Shown piece by piece: positions 8,910 through 18,191 of a stretch of 64,000 nt of DNA (positions within the stretch are counted from its first letter, which is position 1; every line of letters starts with the position of its first letter). Under the pieces are notes generated by a model. The model was not told where the DNA came from. It did no database searches and saw only the letters and a list, made by a program, of their open reading frames with translations. A program made the translations under genes and the position numbers. This stretch comes from JAIOQJ01 sp963718635 (GTDB lineage Bacteria; Planctomycetota; Planctomycetia; Gemmatales; Gemmataceae), in NCBI GenBank assembly GCA_963718635.1, contig OY970367.1, positions 1,364,001-1,428,000 of the forward strand, read 5' to 3'.

Positions 8910-10422
8910 TTAATACGCCCGCGCAAACACCACCCTTCCCGTGCTCGGCTTCCCGGTCACCATGCACTGGCCCTCTTCTTTGGGCCGATCAAAGGGGATG
9001 CAGCGGATGGTGGCTTTTGTTTCTTCGGCGATTTTGTCCTCGGTTTCGCGGGTGCCGTCCCAATGGGCCCAGATGAAGCCGGGTTCTTCGATCATTTTCT
9101 TGAACTGGTCGTAGCTGTCGGCAAAGCGCAAGTTGGCGTCGCGGAATTTGAGAGCGCGTTGGAACAGGTTGCTTTGAATCTCGCGCAGCAGCTTGTCGAT
9201 GAAAGCCGGCGCCCCTTCCATAGGCACACCCATCGTCTTGCCTTCCTTGCCTGGCATATCGCGACGGGCGACGACGCAGGCGTTCTTTTCGATGTCTTTA
9301 GGCCCGATTTCGACCCGGACTGGTATGCCACGCAACTCCCACTCGGCGAAGCGGTAGCCGGGCATGTGTTGGAAGTCGGTATCGACCTTCACACTGAGAG
9401 GTTGATAGCCGAAGAAGTCATCGCGCGGCAACGCTCTTAGGGCGATAGCTAATTTCTCGGCGGCGGCGATGCTCGGCCCGCGCTCGGCTTCGCTCTTTCC
9501 CAACGGACAAATGACGACGTGCGTCGGGCGCCAAGCGCGGCGGAATCACGAGGCCGTTGTCGTCGGAGTGCGTCATGATGAGCCCACCGACAAGCCGGGT
9601 TGATACGCCCCAGCTGGTCGCCCACGCATGTTCGCGCTGACCCTTTTCGTTTTGGAATGTGACATCAAAGGCTTTGGCGAAATTTTGACCCAGGAAATGG
9701 CTGGTGCCTGCTTGCAATGCTTTGCCGTCTTGCATCATCGCTTCAATGCATAGGGTGTAGACGGCGCCCGGGAACTTCTGGCCATCGCTCTTTGGCCCTG
9801 TAAGAACGGGCATCGCCATCCACTCTTCAGCAAACTTGCGGTAGGCGTGCATCAAGATCGTCATCGACTCTTCTTCCGCTTCCTTTTGCGTCGCATGAGC
9901 GGTGTGTCCCTCCTGCCAAAGGAATTCGGCCGTGCGTAGGAAGAGGCGTGTGCGCATCTCCCAGCGCACCACGTTGGCCCATTGGTTGATGAGCAACGGC
10001 AAATCACGGTAGCTTTGAATCCAATTTTTGTAGGTGCTCCAGATGATCGTCTCCGACGTGGGCCGAATGATCAGTTCTTCTTCGAGCTTGGCCTCGGGGT
10101 CTACTTCGATCTTGCCGTTGACCGAACGGAGCCGGTAATGCGTGACGACCGCGCACTCCTTGGCGAAGCCCTCGGCCATCTGCTCTTCCTTCTGGAAGAA
10201 GCTCTTCGGAATGAACAGCGGAAAATAGGCGTTGACGTGGCCGAGCCCTTTGAAGAGTCCATCGAGCGCCCGCTGCATATTCTCCCAAATGGCATAGCCA
10301 TTCGGCTTGATGACCATGCAGCCGCGCACGTCGGCATTCTCCGCCAGGCCTGCGCGGTTGACGATATCCAGATACCATTCCGAATAGTTGGCGGCGCGCG
10401 TCGTGATCTTGTTGTCGGCCAT
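8910..10422 (-). CDS. proS: Prolyl-tRNA synthetase, archaeal/eukaryotic-type (frameshift near 9527)
   Basis: Class II aminoacyl-tRNA synthetase that charges tRNA-Pro in the cytoplasm. The short (about 500 residue) type lacks the bacterial insertion domain. Seen: motif 2 region VRWEMRTRLFLRTAEFLWQE followed by GHTAHATQKEAEEE, LGQNFAKAFDVTF, HAWATSWGVSTR, the anticodon-binding domain, and the characteristic C-terminal Tyr (VVFARAY). At about 9527 one extra base interrupts PRLAPTHVVICPLGKSEAE; removing it joins the two frames perfectly. GAGGAG lies 8 bases before ATG 10422. As an essential gene, a real frameshift is unlikely. Confidence 0.9.
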
Positions 10423-10505
10423 TAATCGTTCTCCTCAATGCGTTGGTGACATTGAAGAGAAGATACGGGAAGGGATGGGGTTCGTTTAGGCGGTTAGACG
10501 ATGGG

Positions 10506-10889
10506 TTATTTCAGTCCGAAAAAGATCAACCTAATGAACATGCCGGTCAACATCGCCAGCATTGCCGTTATCATCCAGCGCAGCATCTGGATTTGCCCAT
10601 CGCTGCGCGTTTCATTGTGAGCGATGACCTGAAGCAACTCGGTTTTCATTTGAGCCATTTCTTGGCGAACGATCTGAAACTCCTTGTTCGTGTCAGACCT
10701 CTGCTGTTCGTTATCTCGGCGCATATCGACGCGCAAACGCTCGACTTGCTCCTTGGTCGCTAACGAATCAAGATTGACTTGAAGCGCCTCGGCCATAATC
10801 GAGGCTTGGGCTTCCGCCTGTTTGTCCGGAACGCCAGCGTCTTTCAGCTTGTTTGCGAACTTCAGCGTATCGAAAGCGATTGCGGACAT
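10506..10889 (-). CDS. DUF1640-like coiled-coil membrane protein
   Basis: 127 residues. FDTLKFANKLKDAGVPDKQA at the N-terminus is the signature of DUF1640 (CCDC90-like) proteins; a central coiled coil (about residues 30-95, rich in Glu, Gln, Arg) is followed by a single C-terminal membrane helix WMITAMLAMLTGMFIRLIFF. Such proteins are tail-anchored and often encoded near mobile or toxin-antitoxin-like genes in bacteria; their role is unknown. It lies upstream of proS on the same strand with an 83-base gap. Confidence 0.75.
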   Translation of the reverse strand: MSAIAFDTLKFANKLKDAGVPDKQAEAQASIMAEALQVNLDSLATKEQVERLRVDMRRDNEQQRSDTNKEFQIVRQEMAQMKTELLQVIAHNETRSDGQIQMLRWMITAMLAMLTGMFIRLIFFGLK

Positions 10890-11055
10890 TCGGGCAGCCT
10901 CGACAACTGGTATTTGGTCATCTTATCGGTTGCACGGAATTCTAAGAGCCAGATATTCTTCCACCTTGACCGCAGAGTCTTTTAGCGCGGGATTTCCGCT
11001 TCCGAGCGCGGCTTGCCTTTCATCCGCACCGCAAGCTTGCCTGCTTTGCCGCTTT

Positions 11056-11578
11056 TCATTTCCAGTCCAATCGCTCGGCTACGATGCCATCCATTAGGCA
11101 GTGCCGGCATGACGGCATGACGGCATAGGCGCCATCCTCTTGCAACAATTGGATTTCGACAATCCTCTTATCGCGATGAACGATCCAAACTTCGGGGGAC
11201 CCCAAGGCCGGCATAGAACGGCAATTTTTCGTAGGATTCGTCGCCCGGTGAGCGAATTTCGATCACCACATCGGGAGCCCCGGCCATGTATTCAATTTTG
11301 TCGATTTGAAAGTTCTTCGGCGTCAGCAACACGATATCGGGAATGCGGTAATTGTCGCGCCAGTTCGCTTCATCTTCAGGAGTGGTAAGGTTGACCTGAT
11401 GGTTGACGCGATTCCCATACGGATAGGCCCAGCGATACAGCAGATATGCCCCCAACTGCGTCTCTAAATCCTGATGCGGACGATTCGGCGACGGCGACAC
11501 GTGCAGCACCCCCTTCCACATTTCATCCCACTGGTCGGCTCCCGAAACTTTCGGCACTTTTAAACTTTGGGTAATCAT
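11056..11578 (-). CDS. Uma2 family putative endonuclease (frameshift near 11203)
   Basis: PD-(D/E)XK Uma2 (DUF820) family, multicopy in cyanobacteria and planctomycetes, function not established. Seen: GVLHVSPSPNRPHQDLETQL, the acidic core YRIPDIVLLTP and APDVVIEIRSPGDESYEK (catalytic-type D, E and K). After FYAGLGVP the frame fails in a run of five Cs; read as four, it continues EVWIVHRDKRIVEIQLLQED and ends ERLDWK at 11056. ATG 11578 is chosen over the longer frame because of GGAG upstream and because MITQSLKVPKVSGADQWDEM fits the family start. Confidence 0.75.
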
Positions 11579-11598
11579 AAGACTCGCTCCATAGCAAT

Positions 11599-11870
11599 CT
11601 ACAGGCTCCAAAACTTCCACCACGGCCTTTTTGACTTTAAATGAGTCTCGTCTTCGGGCAGAGCCAATTTCTTAATATCTTCCAAACGCCGTATGATTTT
11701 GCCCGGCACTTCCTCAAAGGGACTATAGGCGTTCCACATCTGATGAAATGGATAATGTACATCGCGTGGATCGACCGAACTCAGATCTCGGGCCACTAAA
11801 AAGCAGAAAGGACGCGCCGGATTGCCGATTTGCTCGTCGATATGCGCGAATTGCCTAGCATCTGAATTTT
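11599..11870 (-). pseudogene. 3' part of an uncharacterised gene split by a palindromic element
   Basis: The minus strand encodes NSDARQFAHIDEQIGNPARP, FCFLVARDLSSVDPRDVHYP, FHQMWNAYSPFEEVPGKIIR and a basic tail KRPWWKFWSL. No start codon occurs in frame before the palindromic element at 11871, apart from GTG 11796 within the conserved-looking stretch. The natural beginning is probably the open frame on the far side of the element (from ATG 12328). I do not recognise the family. Confidence 0.5.
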
Positions 11871-12328
11871 ATTAACTGTCCCATTTGGCTTGCGCTGTAT
11901 TCGCCACCACCCCGCTTGCCGGGGTGGAGCGCACGTTCGTCGCTAGAAGCCTCGCCCATCAGTGAGACGCCGCCACCCCGCTTGCCGGGGTGGAGCGCAT
12001 GTTCATAAGCAGCGATTCTAGCTACGAACCGGCGCTCCACCCCGGCAAGCGGGGTGGCGGCGAAATCAAAAGAAGAAGACCTCATCTCGTTACGAACCCG
12101 CGCTCCACCCCGGCAAGCGGGGTGGGGGCGAATCCAAGTGGGGAAGTTAATTAATCCCGTATCCTTAGCTATGGTCCGGGAGGCAGCAACCTCTTCGGGC
12201 AAAAGCCGGGGAAAAATTTGATCTTCTGCTTCCTTTTGCGTCGCCTCGACCCAGAACGCGTGTTTGGAATTGGAGCGATACTCCGGCCCCCACATATCGC
12301 AGTTCCGCCAGAACCAACGGACGAGCAT
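11855..12328 (-). CDS. 5' part of split gene, frame reads through the palindromic element
   Basis: ATG 12328 has GAGGAG 8 bases upstream. The first 50-60 residues (MLVRWFWRNCDMWGPEYRSN, FWVEATQKEAEDQIFPRLLP) look like normal protein, and the frame then stays open across the whole palindromic element, giving low-complexity peptides such as ATPLAGVERRF and ALHPGKRGGG before stopping at 11855. The likely original partner is the out-of-frame segment 11599-11870. Product unknown; the element-encoded half is probably not functional. Confidence 0.45.
   Translation of the reverse strand: MLVRWFWRNCDMWGPEYRSNSKHAFWVEATQKEAEDQIFPRLLPEEVAASRTIAKDTGLINFPTWIRPHPACRGGARVRNEMRSSSFDFAATPLAGVERRFVARIAAYEHALHPGKRGGGVSLMGEASSDERALHPGKRGGGEYSASQMGQLIKFRC
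11871..12151. mobile_element. MITE-like element with four 21-base hairpins
   Basis: Ends are 18-base imperfect inverted repeats, 11871-11888 and 12134-12151 (15 of 18 positions agree; ATTAACT..CCCA.TTGG). Inside are four copies of CCACCCCG-CTTGC-CGGGGTGG at 11907-11927, 11973-11993 (one orientation) and 12037-12057, 12105-12125 (the other), so copies 2/3 and 1/4 nest as larger palindromes; copies 2 and 3 share inverted arms of about 28 bases. No transposase is encoded. It separates the two halves of a gene and therefore looks inserted. Confidence 0.75.
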
Positions 12329-12525
12329 CGACAACTCCTCTAATCGCGGCCAAGTCCTGTTATTTATTCTACTCGCGATTGCGTGTAGCCACCTGCTTCG
12401 AACAGCGCAAATGGCGTCATAGCCAACATCAATCCAATGATGCACGCACACAGTCTCCTCATTTCTTGCCTGCGAAAGCATATAATCGGCCTTGCCCATT
12501 CATCGCGCGAGGGGGAGCGCAGGAA

Positions 12526-13623
12526 ATGTTCATTGAATCGATCGATTGCAGCCATCTGAAAGTTCCCTTCCGCTACGAAGGAAGGCTCAACTTACGTGGC
12601 ACGCTCACGCTGCCCGGATTCTTTAGTTTTATCACCGTGCGCATTACCTGCAGCGATGGCTCTCAAGGGCTTGGCTTCACTCGTTCTTCTTTGGCCGGCG
12701 AAGCGATTGCGCAGATGATTCGTGGACCCATCGCCGACTCGGTGTTGAAAGAGAACCCGCTCGAATACGATCGCTTGTTCCACCGGGTCGAAAAGCGCTT
12801 TCACGGCGTCGGCTTTCACGGATTGGTCGCTCGCGCTTATGCGGCCGTCGATATCGCGCTTTGGGACTTACGCGGCAAGATTTCAAACCTGCCGCTTTTC
12901 CGTATGTTGGGCGGATCTCGGCCAAGCGCTTCCGTGTATCTGGGCAATGCCGCAACGTCCGGAAAGGATCCGCAGGAAACACTGCACATTGCCAAGCCGC
13001 TGGTGGAACAAGGAGTGCTCGGCCTGAACATCGAGGTCGGCGGCGGCAACATCCAACACGATGCCGACCGCGTGCAGCAGATTCGAGATGGCCTGGGAGA
13101 CGAAGCCTGGCTGGCGATCGACGTCGAAGGACGGTACGACCTCGGCACCGCCCTCGCCATGGCCCACTTCTATGAAGAAGACATCGGCATTGATCGCTAC
13201 GAGTATCCCCTGCCGACTGAAGACGCCAAAGGTTATCAGCGCCTGGCGGAGCGCATGGAAGTTCCGTTGGCCATCGGCAGTTCATTCGATCGGCGACAGG
13301 ATTTCCGGCAAGTGCTCGAATGCGGCAATGTTCGCGTCCTGCGCCCCGATGTTTTACGCCTTGGCGGCATTTCGCCATTCTTAAAAATCGCGGCGTTGGC
13401 CGAAGGGTACCCGGTCATCATTTCGCCTGTGCGCCTGCCTGAGATCGGCGTTCATTTAGCCTGTGGCTTATCCAATGTCGATGCTGTCGAGTTCACCAAC
13501 CTGCTCGATCCGCTCTTCGAGCAGCCGCTTTGTATCGAAAAAGGGAAGCTGACGCCTACATCGGCTCCCGGCCACGGTTTCGAACTTCATCCCGAAGCGA
13601 TGGAGCGCTACGCGGTTTCATAG
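12526..13623 (+). CDS. Enolase-superfamily protein (MR/MLE-like), non-canonical active site
   Basis: 365 residues with the mandelate racemase/muconate-lactonizing fold: an N-terminal capping domain, RAYAAVDIALWDLRGK (residues 103-118), then a barrel. Residues expected to bind Mg are only partly kept: D199 (AIDVEG) and E226 (DRYEYPL) are present, but the third acidic ligand is Ser252 (PLAIGSSF instead of AIGE) and the catalytic KxK is NIE (168-170). Enzymatic turnover of the usual kind is therefore doubtful, or chemistry differs. Start at ATG 12526 has GGAG 9 bases before it; the reading frame extends further upstream without family-like sequence. Substrate unknown. Confidence 0.75.
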   Translation: MFIESIDCSHLKVPFRYEGRLNLRGTLTLPGFFSFITVRITCSDGSQGLGFTRSSLAGEAIAQMIRGPIADSVLKENPLEYDRLFHRVEKRFHGVGFHGLVARAYAAVDIALWDLRGKISNLPLFRMLGGSRPSASVYLGNAATSGKDPQETLHIAKPLVEQGVLGLNIEVGGGNIQHDADRVQQIRDGLGDEAWLAIDVEGRYDLGTALAMAHFYEEDIGIDRYEYPLPTEDAKGYQRLAERMEVPLAIGSSFDRRQDFRQVLECGNVRVLRPDVLRLGGISPFLKIAALAEGYPVIISPVRLPEIGVHLACGLSNVDAVEFTNLLDPLFEQPLCIEKGKLTPTSAPGHGFELHPEAMERYAVS

Positions 13624-13747
13624 TAAGTGCCCTAAGTGCTCCATCGTGCCATCGTTCCCAAACGGTCGCGGCTCTGCCGTCGGAAAAGCGACATCAATTT
13701 CTCAGGCTCTTTCGCAACGGCGTGCTTTCAGTGAAAATGGTTCGCTA

Positions 13748-15412
13748 TTAAAAATCGTAAGCCGCACGCACGCCAAGGCCGCTGATCCAGGCGGGTTGGA
13801 CGCCGGGCTGGTCGCGGTGTTCCAGGATGTAATTCGCCTGAAATTTCATGTTGGCGGTGAGGAACCAGTTCAGGCCGAGCGTCATGTCGTAGACCGTTCC
13901 ACCTTGTATGGCTTTGTTGTTGAGATCGAGGTAGCTGAAGCGCAAGCCGAGTTGCCAGGCGCCGTAGCCGTGTACGGAATCGCCAGAAAGTTGATGGTAG
14001 TCATTATTTGGCGTCACTCGACCAAATGCGCCGACCGCCTTATTATACGTCTGATACTCGCCCGTTAGAAAGTAAAGCACCTGCGCGTAACCGCCGTTGT
14101 AGAACACTGTCCCTTGGTTTTGACCGCTCGAAGCGACGGCGTCCGTCAGAAACTGGCCGGTCCATTCAGCCTGTAGCGTCCACGGACCGTAGACCGCCGC
14201 GAGTTCGGGGGCGATGGTGTACTGGCGGCTGCCACCGACAACGCCGGTATCAACCAGAATGGGCACCGCATAGCCTGGACCGTTGCGGAGAAGCGGCCGG
14301 GCGCGAACGCGAAGTTCGTTCTGCGGCAATTCGCCGTTCAAGGTGCCAAGCCCAAGGTGGAGCAACTCACGGCCTTCGTCTTCGTAAATAGGCAGGCCGG
14401 TCACACGCCCGCCCCATTCGCCCTTATTGATGCCGATGGCGTAGGCGTTCGTAAGCGGCCGATAGATGCCGTACTGCCAGGTGATCCGTTCATTATCAGT
14501 TCGGTTGCGAACGCTCACGCCAATGGCGTTGCCGTTGTCGAACGGGGCGTAGAAAGCGTCCTCGTTGTCGGCCCGCTCCATGAACGGCAGAAAGCCTTGA
14601 TAGACCTGATTCGTGAATCCGATCGGCTTTGTTTGGTTGCCGATGCGCACATCGCCGACCAACGGAACCTCTCGAATTTGCAGCCAGATATTCATCGGCG
14701 TCGGCGAGCTGCTGATATTCGAGAACGACGGGGGTTGGATGCCGTTGTTCTCATTGCTGGCGTGGGCAAAATCGTACTCGAGGATGTAATCGAACTGATT
14801 GTAAATATCGCCGTCGATGCGCAAACGAGCGCGTCGTAGGAATGTGGCCGACGAGCCGCCAGCGCCGCTGATATCTCCGCCCGGCACTTCAAAGGCACTG
14901 TTCGGCGCCATCGGCCAAGTGGAGTCGATCTGAAAATTGCCGCCAATATGGACGTGGAAGCGGTCATCGTCTGATTGCAACTGCAAGCCGTTATCCCAAG
15001 TGGCTTCAAGATGCACGCCTCTCTTTTTCTCGGGCGGCCAACTGAACAGCGAAGTATTGGCCTGCTCAAATACGGGCACGGCTTCGGTGCTGCTCGGAAT
15101 CTTAGGCGGCTCAAGTGAAGGCGGGCTCTTTTCAATGTCTGCGGGAAGAGCAGTCGCAAGTATTGGAATAGACTGAGCGGAAGTCTCGATGATCTGCGTT
15201 TTCGCGATAGTGCGATGACTGGAATGCCAGGGCGTATCCGTCTCAGCCGCAGCAACTGTCTTGTCAATTGGCGTCTGTGCGGCACTGCCCCCCGCAATAA
15301 AGATTACGATCATCCCGGCGCAAGCGACACTCAGAAGCGATTGCGCACGGCTGCATCGATGTCGTTTGTGACGGCCCTCTATCAACTGCTTCACCGTGTT
15401 GGACGCTTCCAA
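13748..15412 (-). CDS. Phosphate-selective porin O/P family outer-membrane protein
   Basis: About 550-residue outer-membrane beta-barrel of the OprP/OprO (Porin_O_P) family. A hydrophobic segment (about residues 28-46, ending GGSAAQ) is the signal peptide; a proline-rich linker follows, then LEATWDNGLQLQSDDDRFHV, FLRRARLRIDGDIYNQFDYI, VRIGNQTKPIGFTN and the terminal strand GVRAAYDF with the C-terminal Phe expected for barrel assembly. The start is uncertain: TTG 15412 or GTG 15394. It is divergent from the other barrel gene at 15738. Substrate selectivity cannot be read from sequence. Confidence 0.85.
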   Translation of the reverse strand: MEASNTVKQLIEGRHKRHRCSRAQSLLSVACAGMIVIFIAGGSAAQTPIDKTVAAAETDTPWHSSHRTIAKTQIIETSAQSIPILATALPADIEKSPPSLEPPKIPSSTEAVPVFEQANTSLFSWPPEKKRGVHLEATWDNGLQLQSDDDRFHVHIGGNFQIDSTWPMAPNSAFEVPGGDISGAGGSSATFLRRARLRIDGDIYNQFDYILEYDFAHASNENNGIQPPSFSNISSSPTPMNIWLQIREVPLVGDVRIGNQTKPIGFTNQVYQGFLPFMERADNEDAFYAPFDNGNAIGVSVRNRTDNERITWQYGIYRPLTNAYAIGINKGEWGGRVTGLPIYEDEGRELLHLGLGTLNGELPQNELRVRARPLLRNGPGYAVPILVDTGVVGGSRQYTIAPELAAVYGPWTLQAEWTGQFLTDAVASSGQNQGTVFYNGGYAQVLYFLTGEYQTYNKAVGAFGRVTPNNDYHQLSGDSVHGYGAWQLGLRFSYLDLNNKAIQGGTVYDMTLGLNWFLTANMKFQANYILEHRDQPGVQPAWISGLGVRAAYDF

Positions 15413-15737
15413 TATGAAAGAATGTAACAGTTATGACGAATATTCCATCATGATTCATCGGATGAAATGGGTACTCACATATAGTCCATTTCATTGGCGG
15501 AAGTGTAAGCTGCGGGATTTAGCTAGTATTGATCCGGTTGGAACGCCTTGGGATTGTCCCTAGCTAGCCCGGCTTGCCGATTTGGGATTCGAATCGGCAG
15601 CAAGTCGCCGATAACGGGAATGTGCTGGCAGGGAATTAATCTCGCCCTGCCCCACACCAGTATTTCAACCTTCTTGGCGTTCTTAGTGAAAGAACGTCAC
15701 CGGCTCCGGCCGGCTCCTCCGTGAATGGAATCACAAA
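15413..15737. other. Divergent intergenic region between two outer-membrane protein genes
   Basis: 325 bases with no plausible gene. It holds a small hairpin (GCCGATT-n9-AATCGGC near 15577-15598) and presumably the promoters of both barrel genes. I see no recognisable regulator site. Confidence 0.4.
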
Positions 15738-16774
15738 ATGGGCGCCAAACGATGGCTGGGGAGTTTATTGGCACTGGCGGCGTTAGCGGGTTCGGGATTC
15801 GCGCAAGCCCCTCCCATTACTCAGCCAGCGCCCATTGTCGTCGGGCCCGGCGTGAACGCGCCGGTCTGGGCGCCGGAAAATGGAGCACCGGCCTTGAACT
15901 TGACGGATGCTCCGCCGACGGATCGCTTTGCCGGCAACCAGAAATTTCAGAACTTTATCGGCTTCATCAGCAACCCGATCCAGAACATCGATCCGCGCCT
16001 CTTACCGAGTTTTGGCCGATGTTCGCCGCCTATCACACCTCAACCACCACAGCACTCCCTTCGGCAGATATGCAGATCTACGGCGCGGGGATTTATGTAG
16101 CGCTGAGCGACCGCTTTTCGTTCGGCCTGAATCAAGGTGGTTACGCGCAAGCTGCTTTCAGCAGAAATGATCCGGGACGTTTTCCAAACCTGACCAGGAT
16201 CATTCAGGATCGCCGCGACTTCTCGGGCATCCGTCAAGGTTGGCTCAACTTCGGCGGCTTCTTCCAATACACGATCATCGAAAATGTGGACGACCAATTT
16301 CTGTTGACCGGTGGTCTGCGCTGGGAGTCCCCCAGCGGCGCCTCCCAGCTTTTCCAAGGCAAGCCGCCCTGGCAGCTTTCGCCTTACTTGACAGCCGGCA
16401 AGGAAATCGGCAACTACCACTTCCTGGCGACCGCCGGTTATGAATTTGCCGCCGGCTCCGCGCCCGTTACGAATGAATTCTTTTACTTGAACGTCCACCT
16501 CGATCGCCAGTGTTTCGGCTGGCTTTATCCACTTGTCGAAGTGAATTCGTCCTATCACACGACCAGTGCGAATATCAATTTGCCAACGCGCCTGGGCTTT
16601 GTGAATTTGGGCGATTTCTCAAGCAGCGGCAACTTCGTCGCTTTGGCAGCCGGCGCCAATGCCGTCATCGTCCGCAATAAATTGGAGCTGGGCGCCGTTT
16701 TCACAACAGCGATCGCCAGCCAACGCAACTTCAACATGGATGGGTTGATCGTGAAAATGGTCTATCGGTATTAA
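15738..16774 (+). CDS. Outer-membrane beta-barrel protein, planctomycete type (frameshift near 15999)
   Basis: From ATG 15738 the product starts with a signal peptide (MGAKRWLGSLLALAALAGSG, cut after GFAQA) and a proline-rich stretch, then KFQNFIGFISNPIQNIDPR. Near 15999 the frame has to shift by one base to continue LTEFWPMFAAYHTSTTTALP and then alternating beta strands (GAGIYVALSDRFSFGLNQGG, ending VKMVYRY with a terminal aromatic). A single missing base in CCGCGCCTCTT would explain it. Length about 345 residues. Likely an outer-membrane barrel of unknown substrate. Confidence 0.65.
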
Positions 16775-16885
16775 TTTCGTGTTGTTTAGGCGAGCGTTGA
16801 GCCATAAGGCCAACGTGAGTTCAGTACACGTCCGCCTTATTGCTCGAAGCTCGCTTTATCGATGTGACCAGGCGACCCGTTAGTC

Positions 16886-17638
16886 CTATTGCCCCAGTTG
16901 CTCGATTGCATTGTGCAGGGGTTTACTGCTCAGCCGGACTACACCGTCGAAAGGACGGTCCAGTTCAAGCACCAGAAAGATGGCGCCCGAGACGGAGAGA
17001 GCGCAGACGAACAACGTCACAATGACTGTGGCATTGGCCGGCGCGAAAAGGCTGAAGCTGGTGAAAAGCATGGTTAGCCAAAATACCAGCACGATCATAA
17101 AGGGAACCGGTATCGAGCTGCCTCGCTGCGAAAAGAGCAGCCAACGAGTTTGAGCGATATCGACGCCGATTTTGAGCGCCTGCGCTTGCAACGTCTTTTG
17201 GTTATCATCTTTCGGCGTGAGCGCCTGAATTTTGTCGTAGAGAATTTCGGTGTTGGACGATGGATTCGCTTGCGGCGCGGAGGATGCTTCGTCTGGCCAA
17301 TAACGTGCGTTCAGCACGCCTGTGAACTGTCGCACCAACTCACGGCACTCTTTCGTTTCCGGCCCATAATGAGCTAAGACACGATCGAGCAGAATGATAT
17401 TGGCCGACATCTGCGACAGCTCCGCACGCTGCGTATCGAAAGAACTCTTGGCGGATGCAATGAGCAGGCTTAAAACGAGCGCCGACATGGTGGCAATCAA
17501 GCCCATGCCCACTTTGACTAAGTCTTTGGATTCCGAGCTGAGGTGGCGCTCAGGCAGCCGCGAGCGCAGCCAAAGGCCGAACAGCGCGCCGCCGAAGACG
17601 CAGCCAAATACGATTAATCCGATCGCCATCGAACTCAT
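16886..17638 (-). CDS. DUF4239 (bestrophin-like) membrane protein
   Basis: 250 residues. Two N-terminal membrane helices (about residues 6-25 and 44-64), a soluble helical section with FDTQRAELSQMSANIILLDR and a conserved YGPET, then two further helices (about 180-200 and 205-225), ending in VLELDRPFDGVVRLSSKPLH. The ELDRPFxG ending is the usual signature of DUF4239 proteins, which are compared to bestrophin-type channels. Transport function is not demonstrated. A palindromic repeat lies directly upstream. Confidence 0.8.
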   Translation of the reverse strand: MSSMAIGLIVFGCVFGGALFGLWLRSRLPERHLSSESKDLVKVGMGLIATMSALVLSLLIASAKSSFDTQRAELSQMSANIILLDRVLAHYGPETKECRELVRQFTGVLNARYWPDEASSAPQANPSSNTEILYDKIQALTPKDDNQKTLQAQALKIGVDIAQTRWLLFSQRGSSIPVPFMIVLVFWLTMLFTSFSLFAPANATVIVTLFVCALSVSGAIFLVLELDRPFDGVVRLSSKPLHNAIEQLGQ

Positions 17639-17672
17639 TAGTCTTGCCTCATGTAACTGAATTCAACTTTCT

Positions 17673-17759
17673 GGCGAGCCGAGAGCGTAAGCGACCGGAG
17701 AAATCGGCGGACAATTCAAGTAACGACATTTCTCCGGTCGCTTACGCTCCCGGCTCGCC
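17673..17759. repeat. GGCGAGCC palindromic repeat, copy A1
   Basis: Arms of 29 bases at 17673-17701 and 17731-17759 are inverted copies with about two mismatches and a 29-base loop. The arm begins GGCGAGCC and contains GAGCGTAAGCGACCGGAG. Closely related copies are at 51272-51352 and 55179-55253; the loops differ completely while the arms are kept. Confidence 0.85.
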
Positions 17760-17778
17760 AAGCTCGCTGACACACGTT

Positions 17779-18110
17779 TTAGCGATAATAGTTGTAGTGG
17801 TATGCTCCACCGTAAGCGGCGCCGCCGCCGTAGCTTGGCGTATAGTGGTAACCTTCCGAAGAGTGATACGCTCCGCCGTATGAGGAAGAGGTCGAGCCGT
17901 AATGAACAGCCCCGCCGGAACCATAGCTGCCGTAGTGGCTGCCGCCGTACGAGCCGCCGGGACCGTGCGCTCGGTCGCGCCGTAGTGTTGGACTCCATTG
18001 GGCCCGACGTGGGTGTAGCCGACGTGGGCGGCGCCGTACGCATGAACTTCAGAGGCCGTCAGTAATGGCATCAAGGCGACTGCAAAAGTCGCTAGTACAA
18101 TCTTCAACAT
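17779..18110 (-). CDS. Secreted Gly/Tyr/His-rich protein (frameshift near 17967)
   Basis: Signal peptide MLKIVLATFAVALMPLLTA (cleavage after EVHA) precedes YGAAHVGYTHVGPNGVQHYG. Shifting frame once near 17967 then gives a tyrosine- and glycine-rich tail GPGGSYGGSHYGSYGSGGAV, YHSSEGYHYTPSYGGG and GGAYHYNYYR with a stop at 17779, in keeping with the start of the protein; the unshifted frame loses this composition. About 110 residues. Small secreted Gly/Tyr/His proteins of this kind are common in planctomycetes; role unknown. ATG 18110 is favoured over 18119 by AGAGG spacing. Confidence 0.6.
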
Positions 18111-18191
18111 GGTATGCACCTCTTAAAAGGATGGATTCAAAACCGTAGTGTGCTATTTGTGAGCTAGCGGGACGCTTGCTCTACGTTGACT

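Noticed and set aside
11907..12125. Four evenly spaced 21-base repeats that resemble a short CRISPR array
   Set aside because: Half the copies are inverted, the units lie in terminal inverted repeats, the intervening sequences of copies 2/3 and 1/4 are partly complementary, and no cas genes are near.
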